A stretch of DNA of 64,000 nt from Actinomadura violacea (GTDB lineage: Bacteria; Actinomycetota; Actinomycetes; Streptosporangiales; Streptosporangiaceae): contig NZ_JAGEPF010000045.1 in the NCBI RefSeq assembly GCF_017573465.1, positions 18,182 through 82,181 of the forward strand, read 5' to 3'. Numbering within the stretch: the stretch's first letter is position 1; every line of letters begins with the position of its first letter. This document shows positions 51,180 to 60,224 of this stretch, one piece after another. Below the pieces are notes generated by a model, which saw only the letters and a program-made list of their open reading frames with translations, had not been told where the DNA came from and ran no database searches. The position numbers were made by a program, and so were the translations under genes.

Positions 51180-52555
51180 AAGGCGGCTCCTTGCCCACGG
51201 CTCCACCGTCCCCGCCACCGTCCGGGATCCCAATCATCACGGCGGTCGACACCTACGACATCCGCTTTCCCACGTCGCGGCGGCTCGCAGGCTCGGACGC
51301 GATGAACCCCGATCCCGACTACTCCGCGGCCTACCTCGTCCTGCGGACGGACGTTGGTGACGGCCTAGAGGGCCACGGCTTCGCCTTCACCATCGGCCGC
51401 GGCAACGACGTGCAGGTCGCGGCGATCGAGGCGCTGCGCCCGCACGTGGTGGGCCGGTCCGTCGAGGAGGTCTGCGGGGATCCCGGCACACTGAGTCGCG
51501 TCCTGATCGGCGACAGCCAGCTGCGCTGGCTCGGCCCGGAGAAGGGCGTGATGCACATGGCGATCGGCGCCGTCGTCAACGCCGTGTGGGACCTGGCCGC
51601 CAAACGAGCCGGGGCGCCACTGTGGCGGCTGCTCGCGCACGCGGACCCGGAATGGCTGGTCAGCCAGGTCGACTTCCGCTACCTGACGGACGCGCTCACA
51701 CCGGATGAGGCACTGGAGCTGCTGCGTCGCGGCAAAGACGGCGCCATCGAGCGCGAGGCCGCGCTGCGCGAGCACGGATACCCCGCCTACACCACCTCTC
51801 CAGGCTGGCTCGGCTACTCCGACGAGAAGCTGACGAGGCTGGCCGAGCAGGCCGTCGAGGACGGATTCTCCCAGATCAAGCTGAAGGTCGGCGCAGACCT
51901 CGACGAGGACGTTCGGCGGCTGCGCCTCGCCCGGCAGGCGGTCGGCCCCGATGTCCGCATCGCCATCGATGCCAACCAGCGCTGGGGCGTGGCCGAGGCG
52001 ATCACGTGGACGCGGGCGCTGGCCAAGTTCGACCCGTACTGGGTCGAGGAGCCCACGAGCCCCGATGACGTCCTCGGGCACGCGGCGGTCCGCCGGGGCG
52101 TGGCCCCGGTGAAGGTGGCGACCGGCGAGCACGTGCACAACCGCGTCATGTTCAAGCAACTGCTCCAGGCGGGCGCGATCGACGTGGTGCAGATCGACGC
52201 GGCCCGGGTCGGCGGGGTCAACGAGAACCTCGCGATCCTGCTGCTGGCGGCGAAGTTCGGAGTGCCGGTGTGCCCGCATGCCGGCGGCGTCGGGCTGTGC
52301 GAACTGGTCCAGCACTTGTCGATGTTCGACTACGTCGCGCTGTCCGGCACGATGCGGAACCGGGTCATCGAGTACGTCGACCACCTGCACGAGCACTTCC
52401 TGACACCGGTGCTGATCAGCGGCGGCCACTACGCGGCGCCCATGGCGCCCGGTTTCTCGGCGCAGCTGCGCGCAGAGGCCATCGCCGAGCACAGCTATCC
52501 GGACGGGGCATTCTGGGCCGCGGACCGCGCGGCGCGAGCGGAGGAGGCGGCATGA
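51176..52555 (+). CDS. L-fuconate dehydratase (enolase superfamily)
   Basis: A 459-aa enzyme. The early segment DIRFPTSRRLAGSDAMNPDP, then DYSAAYLVLRTD, is characteristic of L-fuconate dehydratase. The KxK base motif is in QIKLKVG (about 236-238), metal ligands are in IDANQRW, VEEPTSPDD and TGEHVHN, and the general acid/base His in VCPHAGGVGL. It converts L-fuconate to 2-keto-3-deoxy-L-fuconate. ATG 51176 overlaps the FAH stop by 4 bp; the next gene also overlaps by 4 bp. The extra 15 residues before IPIITAVDTYDI are Pro-rich. Confidence 0.9.
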   Translation: MKGGSLPTAPPSPPPSGIPIITAVDTYDIRFPTSRRLAGSDAMNPDPDYSAAYLVLRTDVGDGLEGHGFAFTIGRGNDVQVAAIEALRPHVVGRSVEEVCGDPGTLSRVLIGDSQLRWLGPEKGVMHMAIGAVVNAVWDLAAKRAGAPLWRLLAHADPEWLVSQVDFRYLTDALTPDEALELLRRGKDGAIEREAALREHGYPAYTTSPGWLGYSDEKLTRLAEQAVEDGFSQIKLKVGADLDEDVRRLRLARQAVGPDVRIAIDANQRWGVAEAITWTRALAKFDPYWVEEPTSPDDVLGHAAVRRGVAPVKVATGEHVHNRVMFKQLLQAGAIDVVQIDAARVGGVNENLAILLLAAKFGVPVCPHAGGVGLCELVQHLSMFDYVALSGTMRNRVIEYVDHLHEHFLTPVLISGGHYAAPMAPGFSAQLRAEAIAEHSYPDGAFWAADRAARAEEAA

Positions 52556-53325
52556 CCGATCTCAAGGGCCTCAAAGCCGTGGTGACCGGCGGGGCGTCGG
52601 GCATCGGCCTGGCCACCGCACGGCTGCTGGCCGAGCGGGGTGCGGACGCGGCGGTCCTGGACCTTCGGCCCGAGCCGCTCCCCGAGCCGCTGTGCGGCCA
52701 TCGCGCGGACGTGGCCGACGACGCCTCGGTGAGGGCCGCGGTCGAGGCCGCCGCCGAGGACCTGGGCGGGATCGACGTCCTGATCAACAATGCCGGGATC
52801 GGAGCGGTCGGCACGGTGGAGGACAACGACGACGACGAGTGGCGGCGGCTCTGGGAGGTCAACGTCCTCGGCATCGTCCGCGTCTCCCGGGCCGCGCTGC
52901 CGCACCTGCGCCGGGCGGCGGCCGTCCACCCGGGCGGCGCGGCGATCGTCAACACCTGCTCCATCGCCGCCACCGCCGGGCTGCCGCAGCGCGCCGCCTA
53001 CTCGGCCAGCAAGGGCGCCGTGCTGTCGCTGACCCTGGCGATGGCCGCCGACCACGTGGCCGAGGGCATCCGGGTCAACTGCGTCACCCCTGGGACCGTG
53101 GACACTCCGTGGGTGGGACGGCTGCTCGACCGGGCCGCGGACCCGGAGGCGGAGCGGGCCGCGCTCAACGCCCGCCAGCCGACGGGGCGGCTGGTCACCG
53201 CCGGCGAGGTGGCGGCGGCGATCGCCTACCTGGCGTCCCCGGCGGCCGGTGCGGTCACCGGCACCGCGCTCGCCGTCGACGGCGGTATGCACGGCCTGCG
53301 GCTCCGCTCGCCGGAGCGGCGATGA
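52552..53325 (+). CDS. SDR, probable 2-keto-3-deoxy-L-fuconate 4-dehydrogenase
   Basis: A 257-aa classical short-chain dehydrogenase. AVVTGGASGIGLATARLLAE is the cofactor loop, DVLINNAGIG the NNAG motif, Ser in NTCSIAATAG, and the YSASK (Tyr-x-x-x-Lys) pair in AAYSASKGAVLSL; RVNCVTPGTVDTPW follows. The Asp at the end of strand 2 (VLDLR) favours NAD. In the pathway it oxidises 2-keto-3-deoxy-L-fuconate to the 2,4-diketo compound. Assigned by family plus operon position. Confidence 0.85.
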   Translation: MTDLKGLKAVVTGGASGIGLATARLLAERGADAAVLDLRPEPLPEPLCGHRADVADDASVRAAVEAAAEDLGGIDVLINNAGIGAVGTVEDNDDDEWRRLWEVNVLGIVRVSRAALPHLRRAAAVHPGGAAIVNTCSIAATAGLPQRAAYSASKGAVLSLTLAMAADHVAEGIRVNCVTPGTVDTPWVGRLLDRAADPEAERAALNARQPTGRLVTAGEVAAAIAYLASPAAGAVTGTALAVDGGMHGLRLRSPERR

Positions 53326-53395
53326 GACCGCCCGCGTGCCCGAGCGTGCCCCGGTTCGCGGGAGCGCGCACGCCCTGCAGGCAGGGAAGAGAACC

Positions 53396-54415
53396 ATGAA
53401 GCGGCGCGGGCTTGGCCGCAGCGGTGTGGAGATCACCGAACTCGGCTTCGGCGGGGCCGCACTCGGGGGGCTGTACACGGCCGTGGACGACGACACCGCC
53501 GCCGCGGCGGTCGACACGGCATGGGCTGAGGGCGTCCGCTACTTCGACACCGCACCGCACTACGGACTCGGCCTGTCCGAGCGGCGTCTCGGCGCGGCGC
53601 TGCACGACCGACCCCGACGGGCCTTCGCCGTCTCCACCAAGGTGGGGCGGCTGCTGGTGCCGTACGCACGGAACGATTCCGGCCGCCCCGCCGACGACCG
53701 CGCCGCCGGCTTCGCCGTACCGGCCACCCACCGGCGGGTGTGGGACTTCAGCGCCGACGGGGTGCGCCGCTCGCTGGCCGAGAGCCTGGAGCGGCTCGGC
53801 CTCGACCGGGTCGACGTCGTCTACCTGCATGACCCGGACGATCACGCGGAACAGGCGTTCGGCGAGGCGTACCCGGCGCTGGAGCGGCTGCGTGACGAGG
53901 GCGTCGTCGGGGCGATCGGCGCCGGCATGAACCAGGTGGAGATGCTGGCTCGTTTCGTCCGCGACACCGACATCGACGTCGTGCTGTGCGCCGGCCGCTA
54001 CACGCTGCTGGAACAGCCTGCGCTCGCCGGGTTGCTGCCCGCGGCGGCCGAGCGCGGCAAGAGCGTCGTGGTCGGCGGTGTCTTCAACTCGGGCCTGCTG
54101 GCCGATCCTCGACCCGAGGCGACGTACGACTATGCGCGTGCGCCCCGTGCCGTGCTGGAAAGGGCCCTGGCCATGAAGGCCGTCACCGAGCGGCACGGTG
54201 TGCCCCTGCGCGCCGCTGCACTGCGCTTCCCGTTCGGACACCCGGCGGTGGCCGCCGTCCTGACGGGGGCCCGCGATCCGGCCGAGGTGGCGGACGCGGC
54301 AGCCCTGCTGACCCGCCCCGTCCCCGGCACCGTGTGGGCCGAGCTGCGTGCGGAGGGCCTCTTGCCCGAGGACGTCCCCGTGCCGGATGAGGGGGCGGGA
54401 CCGCCGTGCGCATAG
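53396..54415 (+). CDS. Aldo/keto reductase, probable L-fucose dehydrogenase
   Basis: A 339-aa AKR. GRSGVEITELGFGGAALGGL is the start, YFDTAPHYGLGLSERRLG carries the catalytic Asp and Tyr, VSTKVGRLL the Lys and VYLHDPDDH the His. FPFGHPAVAAVLTGARDPAE ends the barrel. Bacterial L-fucose (and D-arabinose/L-galactose) dehydrogenases belong to this family and give the 1,5-lactone. The ATG at 53396 is 70 bp after the SDR stop, a slightly larger gap than elsewhere in the operon; it overlaps lutA by 10 bp. Confidence 0.85.
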   Translation: MKRRGLGRSGVEITELGFGGAALGGLYTAVDDDTAAAAVDTAWAEGVRYFDTAPHYGLGLSERRLGAALHDRPRRAFAVSTKVGRLLVPYARNDSGRPADDRAAGFAVPATHRRVWDFSADGVRRSLAESLERLGLDRVDVVYLHDPDDHAEQAFGEAYPALERLRDEGVVGAIGAGMNQVEMLARFVRDTDIDVVLCAGRYTLLEQPALAGLLPAAAERGKSVVVGGVFNSGLLADPRPEATYDYARAPRAVLERALAMKAVTERHGVPLRAAALRFPFGHPAVAAVLTGARDPAEVADAAALLTRPVPGTVWAELRAEGLLPEDVPVPDEGAGPPCA

Positions 54416-55125
54416 CCCTGTTCATCACGTGCTTTAACGACACGATGTTCCCCGGGACCGGCAAGGCCGTCGTCCGGCTCCTGGAGCGGCTCGGCCACAC
54501 CGTCGACTTTCCGCAGGCGCAGGTCTGCTGCGGGCAGATGCACTTCAACACCGGTTACCGCCGCGAGGCGGTGCCGCTGGCGCGCCGCTTCGCCGAGGTG
54601 TTCGGGCATTGCGAGGCGGTAGTCACTCCGTCGGGTTCGTGTGCGGCGATGGTCCGCGACCACCATCGCGTCCTCGATCCGGGCCTGTCGTCACCGCCGG
54701 TCTACGAACTGTCCGAGCTGCTGGTCGACGTGCTCGGCATCACGGACGTCGGCGCCTGGTTCCCGCATCGGGTCACCTATCACCCCACCTGTCATTCGAT
54801 GCGGATGCTGCGCGTCGGCGACAGGCCGCTTCGGCTGCTGCGGGCAGTCCGGGGCATCGACGTCGTCGAGCTGCCCGCCGCCGAAGCCTGCTGCGGCTTC
54901 GGCGGCACCTTCGCGCTGAAGAACCCGGACACCTCGAACGCGATCCTGGCCGACAAGGTCCATCACGTGCGGGCCACCGGCGCCGAAGTGCTGTGCGCCG
55001 GCGACAACTCCTGCCTGATGCACATCGGCGGGACGCTGAGCAGGATGCGCACGGGCATCGCCACCCGGCACCTGGCCGAGATCCTGGCCGCGACGGAAGA
55101 GGACGCCCATGAACACCCCTCATGA
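54406..55125 (+). CDS. lutA: L-lactate utilisation protein LutA
   Basis: A 239-aa protein with two CCG domains: LFITCFNDTMFPG, QVCCGQMHFNTGYR and PSGSCAAM, then YHPTCHSMRMLR, EACCGFGGTFALKN and GDNSCLMHIGG. These Cys clusters ligate iron-sulfur centres in LutA/YkgE and glycolate oxidase subunits. LutABC oxidise L-lactate to pyruvate with electrons to the quinone pool. In this operon the lactate would come from the FAH-type cleavage step. GTG 54406 overlaps the AKR gene by 10 bp. Confidence 0.93.
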   Translation: MRIALFITCFNDTMFPGTGKAVVRLLERLGHTVDFPQAQVCCGQMHFNTGYRREAVPLARRFAEVFGHCEAVVTPSGSCAAMVRDHHRVLDPGLSSPPVYELSELLVDVLGITDVGAWFPHRVTYHPTCHSMRMLRVGDRPLRLLRAVRGIDVVELPAAEACCGFGGTFALKNPDTSNAILADKVHHVRATGAEVLCAGDNSCLMHIGGTLSRMRTGIATRHLAEILAATEEDAHEHPS

Positions 55126-56584
55126 CAGCGTGGTCTGGCTGGGGGTCCCGGCGTTCCCCGAAGCAGCGCGCAGCGCCCTTGCCGACACCCGGCTACGGGC
55201 GAACCTGCGCAAGGCCACCGGAACGATCCGCGAGAAGCGCCTCGCCGCCACCGGAGAACTCGATGACTGGGAGGAACTCCGCGCCGCGGGGGCGGCCATC
55301 AAACGCCGTGTGCTCCGCCACCTCGATCGCTACCTGGAGCAGTTGGAGGAGTCCGTCCTGCGCGCGGGCGGCACGGTGCACTGGGCCGCGGACGCGGCCG
55401 AGGCCAACCGCATCGTCACCGGCCTGGTCACGGCCACCGGTGAGCGCGAGGTGGTCAAGGTCAAATCGATGGCCACCCAGGAGATCGGCCTGAACGAGGC
55501 CCTGGCCGCCGCCGGGATCAGCGCCTGCGAGACGGACCTGGCCGAGCTCATCGTGCAACTGGCCGGGGACCGTCCGTCGCACATCCTCGTCCCGGCGATC
55601 CACCGCGGCCGCGCTGAGATCCGCGAGCTGTTCCGGCGCAGGATGGGCGATCGTGGGCGTCCGGCCCCCCACGGCCTGTCCGACGACCCCGCCGACCTGG
55701 CGGAGGCGGCGCGGCTGCACCTGCGGGACAAGTTCCTGCGCGCGAAGGTCGCCGTCTCCGGCGCCAACTTCGCCTGCGCCGACACCGGCACGATCGGTGT
55801 CGTGGAGTCCGAGGGCAACGGCCGGATGTGCCTCACTCTCCCCGACACCCTGATCACCGTGATGGGCATCGAGAAGGTGCTGCCGTCCTTCGCCGATCTG
55901 GAGGTCTTCCTCCAGTTGCTGCCGCGCTCCTCGACCGGCGAGCGGATGAATCCCTACACCAGCATGTGGACCGGGCCCGTCGCGGGCGACGGGCCGCGTT
56001 CCTTCCACCTCGTCCTGCTGGACAACGGCCGGACGGCGACGCTGAGCGACCCGGTGGGACGCCAGGCGCTCGCCTGCATCCGCTGCTCGGCGTGCCTCAA
56101 CGTCTGCCCGGTGTACGAACGCACCGGCGGGCACGCCTACGGCTCGGTGTATCCCGGCCCGATCGGCGCGGTACTCACGCCGCAGCTCATGGGAGTGGGG
56201 CAGGCGTCATCGCTGCCGTTCGCCTCGACACTGTGCGGAGCGTGCTACGACGCCTGCCCGGTGAAGATCGATATCCCCGAGGTACTCGTGCATCTGCGAG
56301 CGGCGGAGGTGGACGCCGGACGCGGCGTACTTCCGAAGCCGGAGGCGCTCGCCATGAAGGCGGCGGCGGGCCTGCTGGGATCGCCTCGCCGATTGGCCGC
56401 CGCACAGCGAGCCGTTGCCATGACCGGCCGGGTGCTGGCGCGCCGCGGCTCGATAGGCCGCCTGCCGGGCCCTCTCGCCCGCTGGTCGGCGACCCGGGAC
56501 ACGCCCGCCCCACCACCCGAATCGTTCCGCGCGTGGTGGAGGCGGACGCACACCGGAACCTCCGCTGCGGAGGCCGACCGATGA
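55109..56584 (+). CDS. lutB: L-lactate utilisation protein LutB
   Basis: A 491-aa iron-sulfur protein. A LUD domain spans about 60-300 (KVKSMATQEIGLNEAL, ANFACADTGTIGVVESEGNG) and a ferredoxin-like part follows with CIRCSACLNVCPVYERTGG and CGACYDACPVKIDIPE, two 4Fe-4S cluster motifs. A C-terminal membrane-near segment of unknown role ends it. It is the central electron-transfer subunit of LutABC. Overlaps lutA by 17 bp and lutC by 4 bp. Confidence 0.93.
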   Translation: MNTPHDSVVWLGVPAFPEAARSALADTRLRANLRKATGTIREKRLAATGELDDWEELRAAGAAIKRRVLRHLDRYLEQLEESVLRAGGTVHWAADAAEANRIVTGLVTATGEREVVKVKSMATQEIGLNEALAAAGISACETDLAELIVQLAGDRPSHILVPAIHRGRAEIRELFRRRMGDRGRPAPHGLSDDPADLAEAARLHLRDKFLRAKVAVSGANFACADTGTIGVVESEGNGRMCLTLPDTLITVMGIEKVLPSFADLEVFLQLLPRSSTGERMNPYTSMWTGPVAGDGPRSFHLVLLDNGRTATLSDPVGRQALACIRCSACLNVCPVYERTGGHAYGSVYPGPIGAVLTPQLMGVGQASSLPFASTLCGACYDACPVKIDIPEVLVHLRAAEVDAGRGVLPKPEALAMKAAAGLLGSPRRLAAAQRAVAMTGRVLARRGSIGRLPGPLARWSATRDTPAPPPESFRAWWRRTHTGTSAAEADR

Positions 56585-57228
56585 GCGGCGGCCGTAGCGC
56601 GATGCTGCGGCGGGTCCGCGCCGCGCTGGCAGACGTGCCGGCCGACGAACGCCCGGATGATGTGCCTGTGCCCCGCACCTACCGTCGCAGCCATGCCGGC
56701 GAAGACGTCGTCGGCCTGTTCGCCGACCGGCTCGCCGACTATGGCGCCCACGTCAGCCGGACGAGCGATCCCGCGACCGCCATCGCCGCCGCGGTGACCC
56801 GTAGGAGCGTGGGCAGCCTGATCGTCCCCGACGGGCTGCCCATTGGCTGGCTGCGCCCCGGCCCGTGGCGGGTGCTGCGCGACGACCCGCCGCTGCCGGT
56901 GGCCGCACTGGACGGCGCCTCGGGGGTGCTGAGCACCGCGGTGGCCGGTATCGCGGTCACCGGCACGCTCGTGCTCGACGCAGGCCCCGGCCAGGGGCGC
57001 CGCGCGTTGACGCTCTTGCCCGACTACCACCTTTGCGTCGTTCCAGCCGCCAGGATCGTCGGAGACGTCCCCGAGGTGCTGGCGCGGCTGGCCCCGGACG
57101 CCCCGCTGACCTTCGTGTCCGGTCCGTCCGCGACCAGCGACATCGAACTCGACCGTGTCGAGGGCGTGCACGGCCCACGCGTCCTCGAGGTCATCATCGT
57201 CGACGACGGCAAGGAGCCGCCCGCATGA
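56581..57228 (+). CDS. lutC: L-lactate utilisation protein LutC
   Basis: A 215-aa LUD-domain protein. The N-terminal helix MLRRVRAALADV is typical. VLSTAVAGIAVTGTLVLDAG, RALTLLPDYHLCVVP, and FVSGPSATSDIELDRVEGVH followed by GPR are the conserved signature of YkgG/LutC. Completes lutABC; coupled on both sides by ATGA overlaps. Confidence 0.92.
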   Translation: MSGGRSAMLRRVRAALADVPADERPDDVPVPRTYRRSHAGEDVVGLFADRLADYGAHVSRTSDPATAIAAAVTRRSVGSLIVPDGLPIGWLRPGPWRVLRDDPPLPVAALDGASGVLSTAVAGIAVTGTLVLDAGPGQGRRALTLLPDYHLCVVPAARIVGDVPEVLARLAPDAPLTFVSGPSATSDIELDRVEGVHGPRVLEVIIVDDGKEPPA

Positions 57229-57536
57229 GGATCGCCCTGCACACCAAGGTCCGCGCCGACCGCATCGAGCAGTACGAGACCGCCCATCGCGCGGTGCCCG
57301 ACGAGCTGACCGCGGCCATCCGGGCCGCAGGGGCCACTTCCTGGACGATCTGGCGCAGCGGAACCGACCTCTTCCACGTGATCGAGTGCCAGGACTATGC
57401 GAGGCTCCTCGCGGAGCTCGAACACCACCCGGTCAACGTCGCCTGGCAGACCCGCATGGCCGGGCTGCTGGACGTCGAGCACGACTATTCCGAAACGGGC
57501 GCCGCGAGCGGGCTGCCCGTGGTCTGGGAGCTGTGA
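57225..57536 (+). CDS. Sugar mutarotase of the RhaM family
   Basis: A 103-aa protein of the L-rhamnose mutarotase family (PF05336): ALHTKVRADRIEQYETAHRA, then GATSWTIWRSGTDLFHVIE and NVAWQTRMAGLLD with the conserved Asn/Trp. It interconverts the anomers of 6-deoxy sugars; in this operon L-fucose is the likely substrate. ATGA overlap with lutC; the lactonase gene starts 7 bp later. Confidence 0.88.
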   Translation: MRIALHTKVRADRIEQYETAHRAVPDELTAAIRAAGATSWTIWRSGTDLFHVIECQDYARLLAELEHHPVNVAWQTRMAGLLDVEHDYSETGAASGLPVVWEL

Positions 57537-57542
57537 GGCACC

Positions 57543-58421
57543 GTGGACATCATCGACGCCCACCACCACGTCTGGGACCTGGCCGTCCGCGACCAGGACT
57601 GGATCACGGGCCCGCGGCTCGCGCCGATCCGGCGCGACTTCTCTCTCACCGACCTGGCGGCCGACGCCCGCGGCACCGAGTTGCGGGCCACCGTACTCGT
57701 CCAGACGATCGCGGTCCCGGAGGAGACGCCGGAGTTCCTCGCCCTCGCGGCCGGCGGTGACCTGGTCGCGGGCGTCGTCGGCTGGACCGACCTGACCGCA
57801 CCGGACGTGTCCGACCGGCTGGCGGCATTGCGCGAAGCGTCCGGAGGGCGGCATCTCGTAGGCATCCGCCATCAGGTCCAGGCCGAGCCGGATCCGGAGT
57901 GGCTGCTGCGTCCGGACGTCGCCCGCGGCCTGGCCGCGGTCGCCGCGGCCGGCCTCGTCTACGACCTGGTCGTCGTCCCGCACCAGCTGCCCGCCTGCGC
58001 GAAGGCCGCCGCCGCCCACCCGGAGCTGACGTTCGTCCTGGACCACCTCGGCAAACCCGGCATCGCCGCGCGCGAACCGCGGCCGTGGGCGGCGGAGCTG
58101 AGAGCCCTGGCGGCCCTGCCGAACACCACCGCCAAGCTCTCCGGCCTGGTCACCGAGGCCGACTGGGAGGGCTGGACATCGGCCGATCTGCGCCCTTACA
58201 CCGAAGAGGCACTGGAGGCATTCGGCCCTGACCGGCTCATGTTCGGATCGGACTGGCCCGTCTGCCGGCTGGCCGCCTCCTACGAAACCGTCCTCGAGAC
58301 CGCGCGGGAGCTGACCCGTCACCTCTCGCCCACCGAGCGCGCAGCCGTCTTCTCCGGCACCGCGCTCCGCACCTACGGACTTGAGGATCTCCTTCCCGGT
58401 CCGTGCTCTGTCACCGGATGA
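57543..58421 (+). CDS. Amidohydrolase-family L-fucono-1,5-lactonase
   Basis: A 292-aa metal hydrolase of COG3618. The start reads VDIIDAHHHVWDLAVRDQDW with the H-x-H motif, then LVGIRHQVQAEPDPEWLLRP, FVLDHLGKPGI with another metal-ligand His, and MFGSDWPVCRLAASYE with the catalytic Asp. These are the features of L-fuconolactone hydrolases. It turns the lactone from the aldo/keto reductase into L-fuconate. It is the last gene of the operon. Its 3' end overlaps the convergent kinase gene by 11 bp, so there is no room for a separate terminator. Confidence 0.87.
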   Translation: MDIIDAHHHVWDLAVRDQDWITGPRLAPIRRDFSLTDLAADARGTELRATVLVQTIAVPEETPEFLALAAGGDLVAGVVGWTDLTAPDVSDRLAALREASGGRHLVGIRHQVQAEPDPEWLLRPDVARGLAAVAAAGLVYDLVVVPHQLPACAKAAAAHPELTFVLDHLGKPGIAAREPRPWAAELRALAALPNTTAKLSGLVTEADWEGWTSADLRPYTEEALEAFGPDRLMFGSDWPVCRLAASYETVLETARELTRHLSPTERAAVFSGTALRTYGLEDLLPGPCSVTG

Positions 58422-59307
58422 CGTCGGCGCCGGGGTTCAGCAGGCGGTCGCGGTCGGCGCCGGTGGGGAGGCCGTCGATGTCGGTTGCCGTCTGGACGGC
58501 GAAGGCGGCGACGGCTGCGGCCTCTCTCAAGCAGCTCGGGGTGTCCAGGCCGCGCAGCCGGCCGGAGAGGAACCCGGCGGCGAAGGCGTCTCCCGCGCCG
58601 ACGGGGTCGGTGGCCGGTACCGGGAAGCATTCCTGGCGGTGCCGGCCCGAGGTGGCGGACCGGTCCGGATGTTTGACGACCACGGTGTGCGCTCGGTCGG
58701 GCTGGACTCCTAGGAGGTCCAGTTCATCGGCTCCGGTGATGACGATGTCCGCTTCGGCGAGGAACGGTCCCGCGATGCCGCGCCATTGGCTCGGGGTGCC
58801 CAACCTCAGGCGCACGTTCGGATCGAAGGAGATCTCGGCGCCGCTCTGGCGGGCGAGGCGGACGAGCCGGTCGGTAGCCGCACGGGCCGTCGCCGACAGC
58901 ATCGGAGTGATACCGGTGAAATGCACCAGCCGGGTCCCCGGTGGAAGGGTGACATCGGACGGCTCCAAGCGGGACGCGGCCGATCCGTCGCGGTAGTACT
59001 GCACGTCGATCGGGCGGCCGGGATGGCTGTCGCGCAGGAGGAGCCCGGTCGGTGCGTCGGGGTCGATGTGCACGAGCGAGGTGTCGACTCCCGCGCCGCG
59101 CACGGTGTCGAGGACCGCCTGTCCGCTGGGGTCGGCGCCGACCCGGCTGAGCCATGCCGTCGAGTGGCCGAGGCGTGCGAGCCCGATGGCGACGTTGGAC
59201 TCGGCGCCTGCGACCGACCGCTGGAACGTGTGTGCTCGTGCCAGGGGGACGCCTGGCGAGGCGAGCAGGAGGAGCATCGACTCCCCGCAGGTCACCACTT
59301 CGGTCAT
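58411..59307 (-). CDS. PfkB-family sugar kinase (KDG kinase-like)
   Basis: A 298-aa carbohydrate kinase. VVTCGESMLLLLASPG is the start, RSVAGAESNVAIGLARLG the substrate loop with G-x-x-x-N, and DPVGAGDAFAAGFLSG the PfkB signature with catalytic Asp. Members with this start phosphorylate 2-keto-3-deoxy-gluconate or related acids. It is the last gene of the second sugar-acid operon, with a 4-bp overlap with the aldolase-like gene. Confidence 0.88.
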   Translation of the reverse strand: MTEVVTCGESMLLLLASPGVPLARAHTFQRSVAGAESNVAIGLARLGHSTAWLSRVGADPSGQAVLDTVRGAGVDTSLVHIDPDAPTGLLLRDSHPGRPIDVQYYRDGSAASRLEPSDVTLPPGTRLVHFTGITPMLSATARAATDRLVRLARQSGAEISFDPNVRLRLGTPSQWRGIAGPFLAEADIVITGADELDLLGVQPDRAHTVVVKHPDRSATSGRHRQECFPVPATDPVGAGDAFAAGFLSGRLRGLDTPSCLREAAAVAAFAVQTATDIDGLPTGADRDRLLNPGADVIR

Positions 59308-60224
59308 CGGGCGGCCTCGGGCAGGAATTCGGCGCAGAACCGGTCGATCATGGCGAGTTCCTCGTGGTCGAGCCGGTGAGCCGGCGCGCGGCAGTGCGCG
59401 GAGGCGAACCAGCCGCGGCGCCGGGAGATCTCCTTCTCCACCGCGACGATCAGCTCGACGCCCTGCATCCAGTACGACAGGTAAGGCAGCATGCGGGTGT
59501 GCAGCGCTTCGGCGCCGGTCTGGTCGCCGTGCGCCCATCGCCGCCAGATCTCCAGGTAGGGCTCGGGGAACGAGCAGCCGGGCTGGACGCCTGAGGCACC
59601 GCGCCGCAGAGCGTCGATCATCTGGAGCCCGGCGTAGCCGACCATGGCCGCGAGGGGCCGGCCAGGCCCGGCCGGGTCGGCGAGGGCCGCGATGAGCCTG
59701 CCGGGCGGTACGGACTCGACCTTGACCATCGCGAGGTTGGCGTGCTCGGCCGCAAGGGTGCGCAGCGTGGCGGCGTCCAGGGCGGTGCCGGTCTGCGCGG
59801 GCGCGTACTGGACGACGACCGGGATCGGCGCGACGGCCCACAGCACCTCCCGCAGGTGGTCCAGAACAGCGTCGCGGGACGGACCGAGCTGGTGGGGCGG
59901 CAGCACGTTGACCGCTGCGGCGCCTCGTTCGACGGCGGCCGCGGCGTTGCGGACGGCGTGGTAGGTGGCGTGGTCGGGGATGGAGACGATCGCGGGCACG
60001 TCGTGTTCTGCCAGGGCGGCGCCCAGCATGTCCCGCTCGGATGAGTCGAGTTTGTGGAACTCACTGGCGAAGCCGGGGAACATCACCGCCGGAACGCCGG
60101 CGGCACGGACGTTGCCGACGACCGCGTGGAATCCCTTGAGATCGATCCGGCCGTCGTCATGGAACGGCACCTCCAGGACGGGAATGATCCCGGTGAGCGT
60201 TCCGGTGCCTGCCTGGGGGATCAA
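59304..60224 (-). CDS. DHDPS/KDG-aldolase-family protein
   Basis: A 306-aa class I aldolase-fold protein: GIIPVLEVPFHDDGRIDLKG, VPAVMFPGFASEFHKLDSSE, VNVLPPHQLGPSRDAV and LAMVKVESVPPGR with the Schiff-base Lys. It is shaped like N-acetylneuraminate lyase/KDG aldolase. It starts at TTG 60224 inside the IlvD stop (TTGA), with GGAGAG 7 bp before; no ATG or GTG serves better. Reaction: probably reversible cleavage or dehydration of a 2-keto-3-deoxy sugar acid to pyruvate and an aldehyde. Confidence 0.85.
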   Translation of the reverse strand: MIPQAGTGTLTGIIPVLEVPFHDDGRIDLKGFHAVVGNVRAAGVPAVMFPGFASEFHKLDSSERDMLGAALAEHDVPAIVSIPDHATYHAVRNAAAAVERGAAAVNVLPPHQLGPSRDAVLDHLREVLWAVAPIPVVVQYAPAQTGTALDAATLRTLAAEHANLAMVKVESVPPGRLIAALADPAGPGRPLAAMVGYAGLQMIDALRRGASGVQPGCSFPEPYLEIWRRWAHGDQTGAEALHTRMLPYLSYWMQGVELIVAVEKEISRRRGWFASAHCRAPAHRLDHEELAMIDRFCAEFLPEAAR

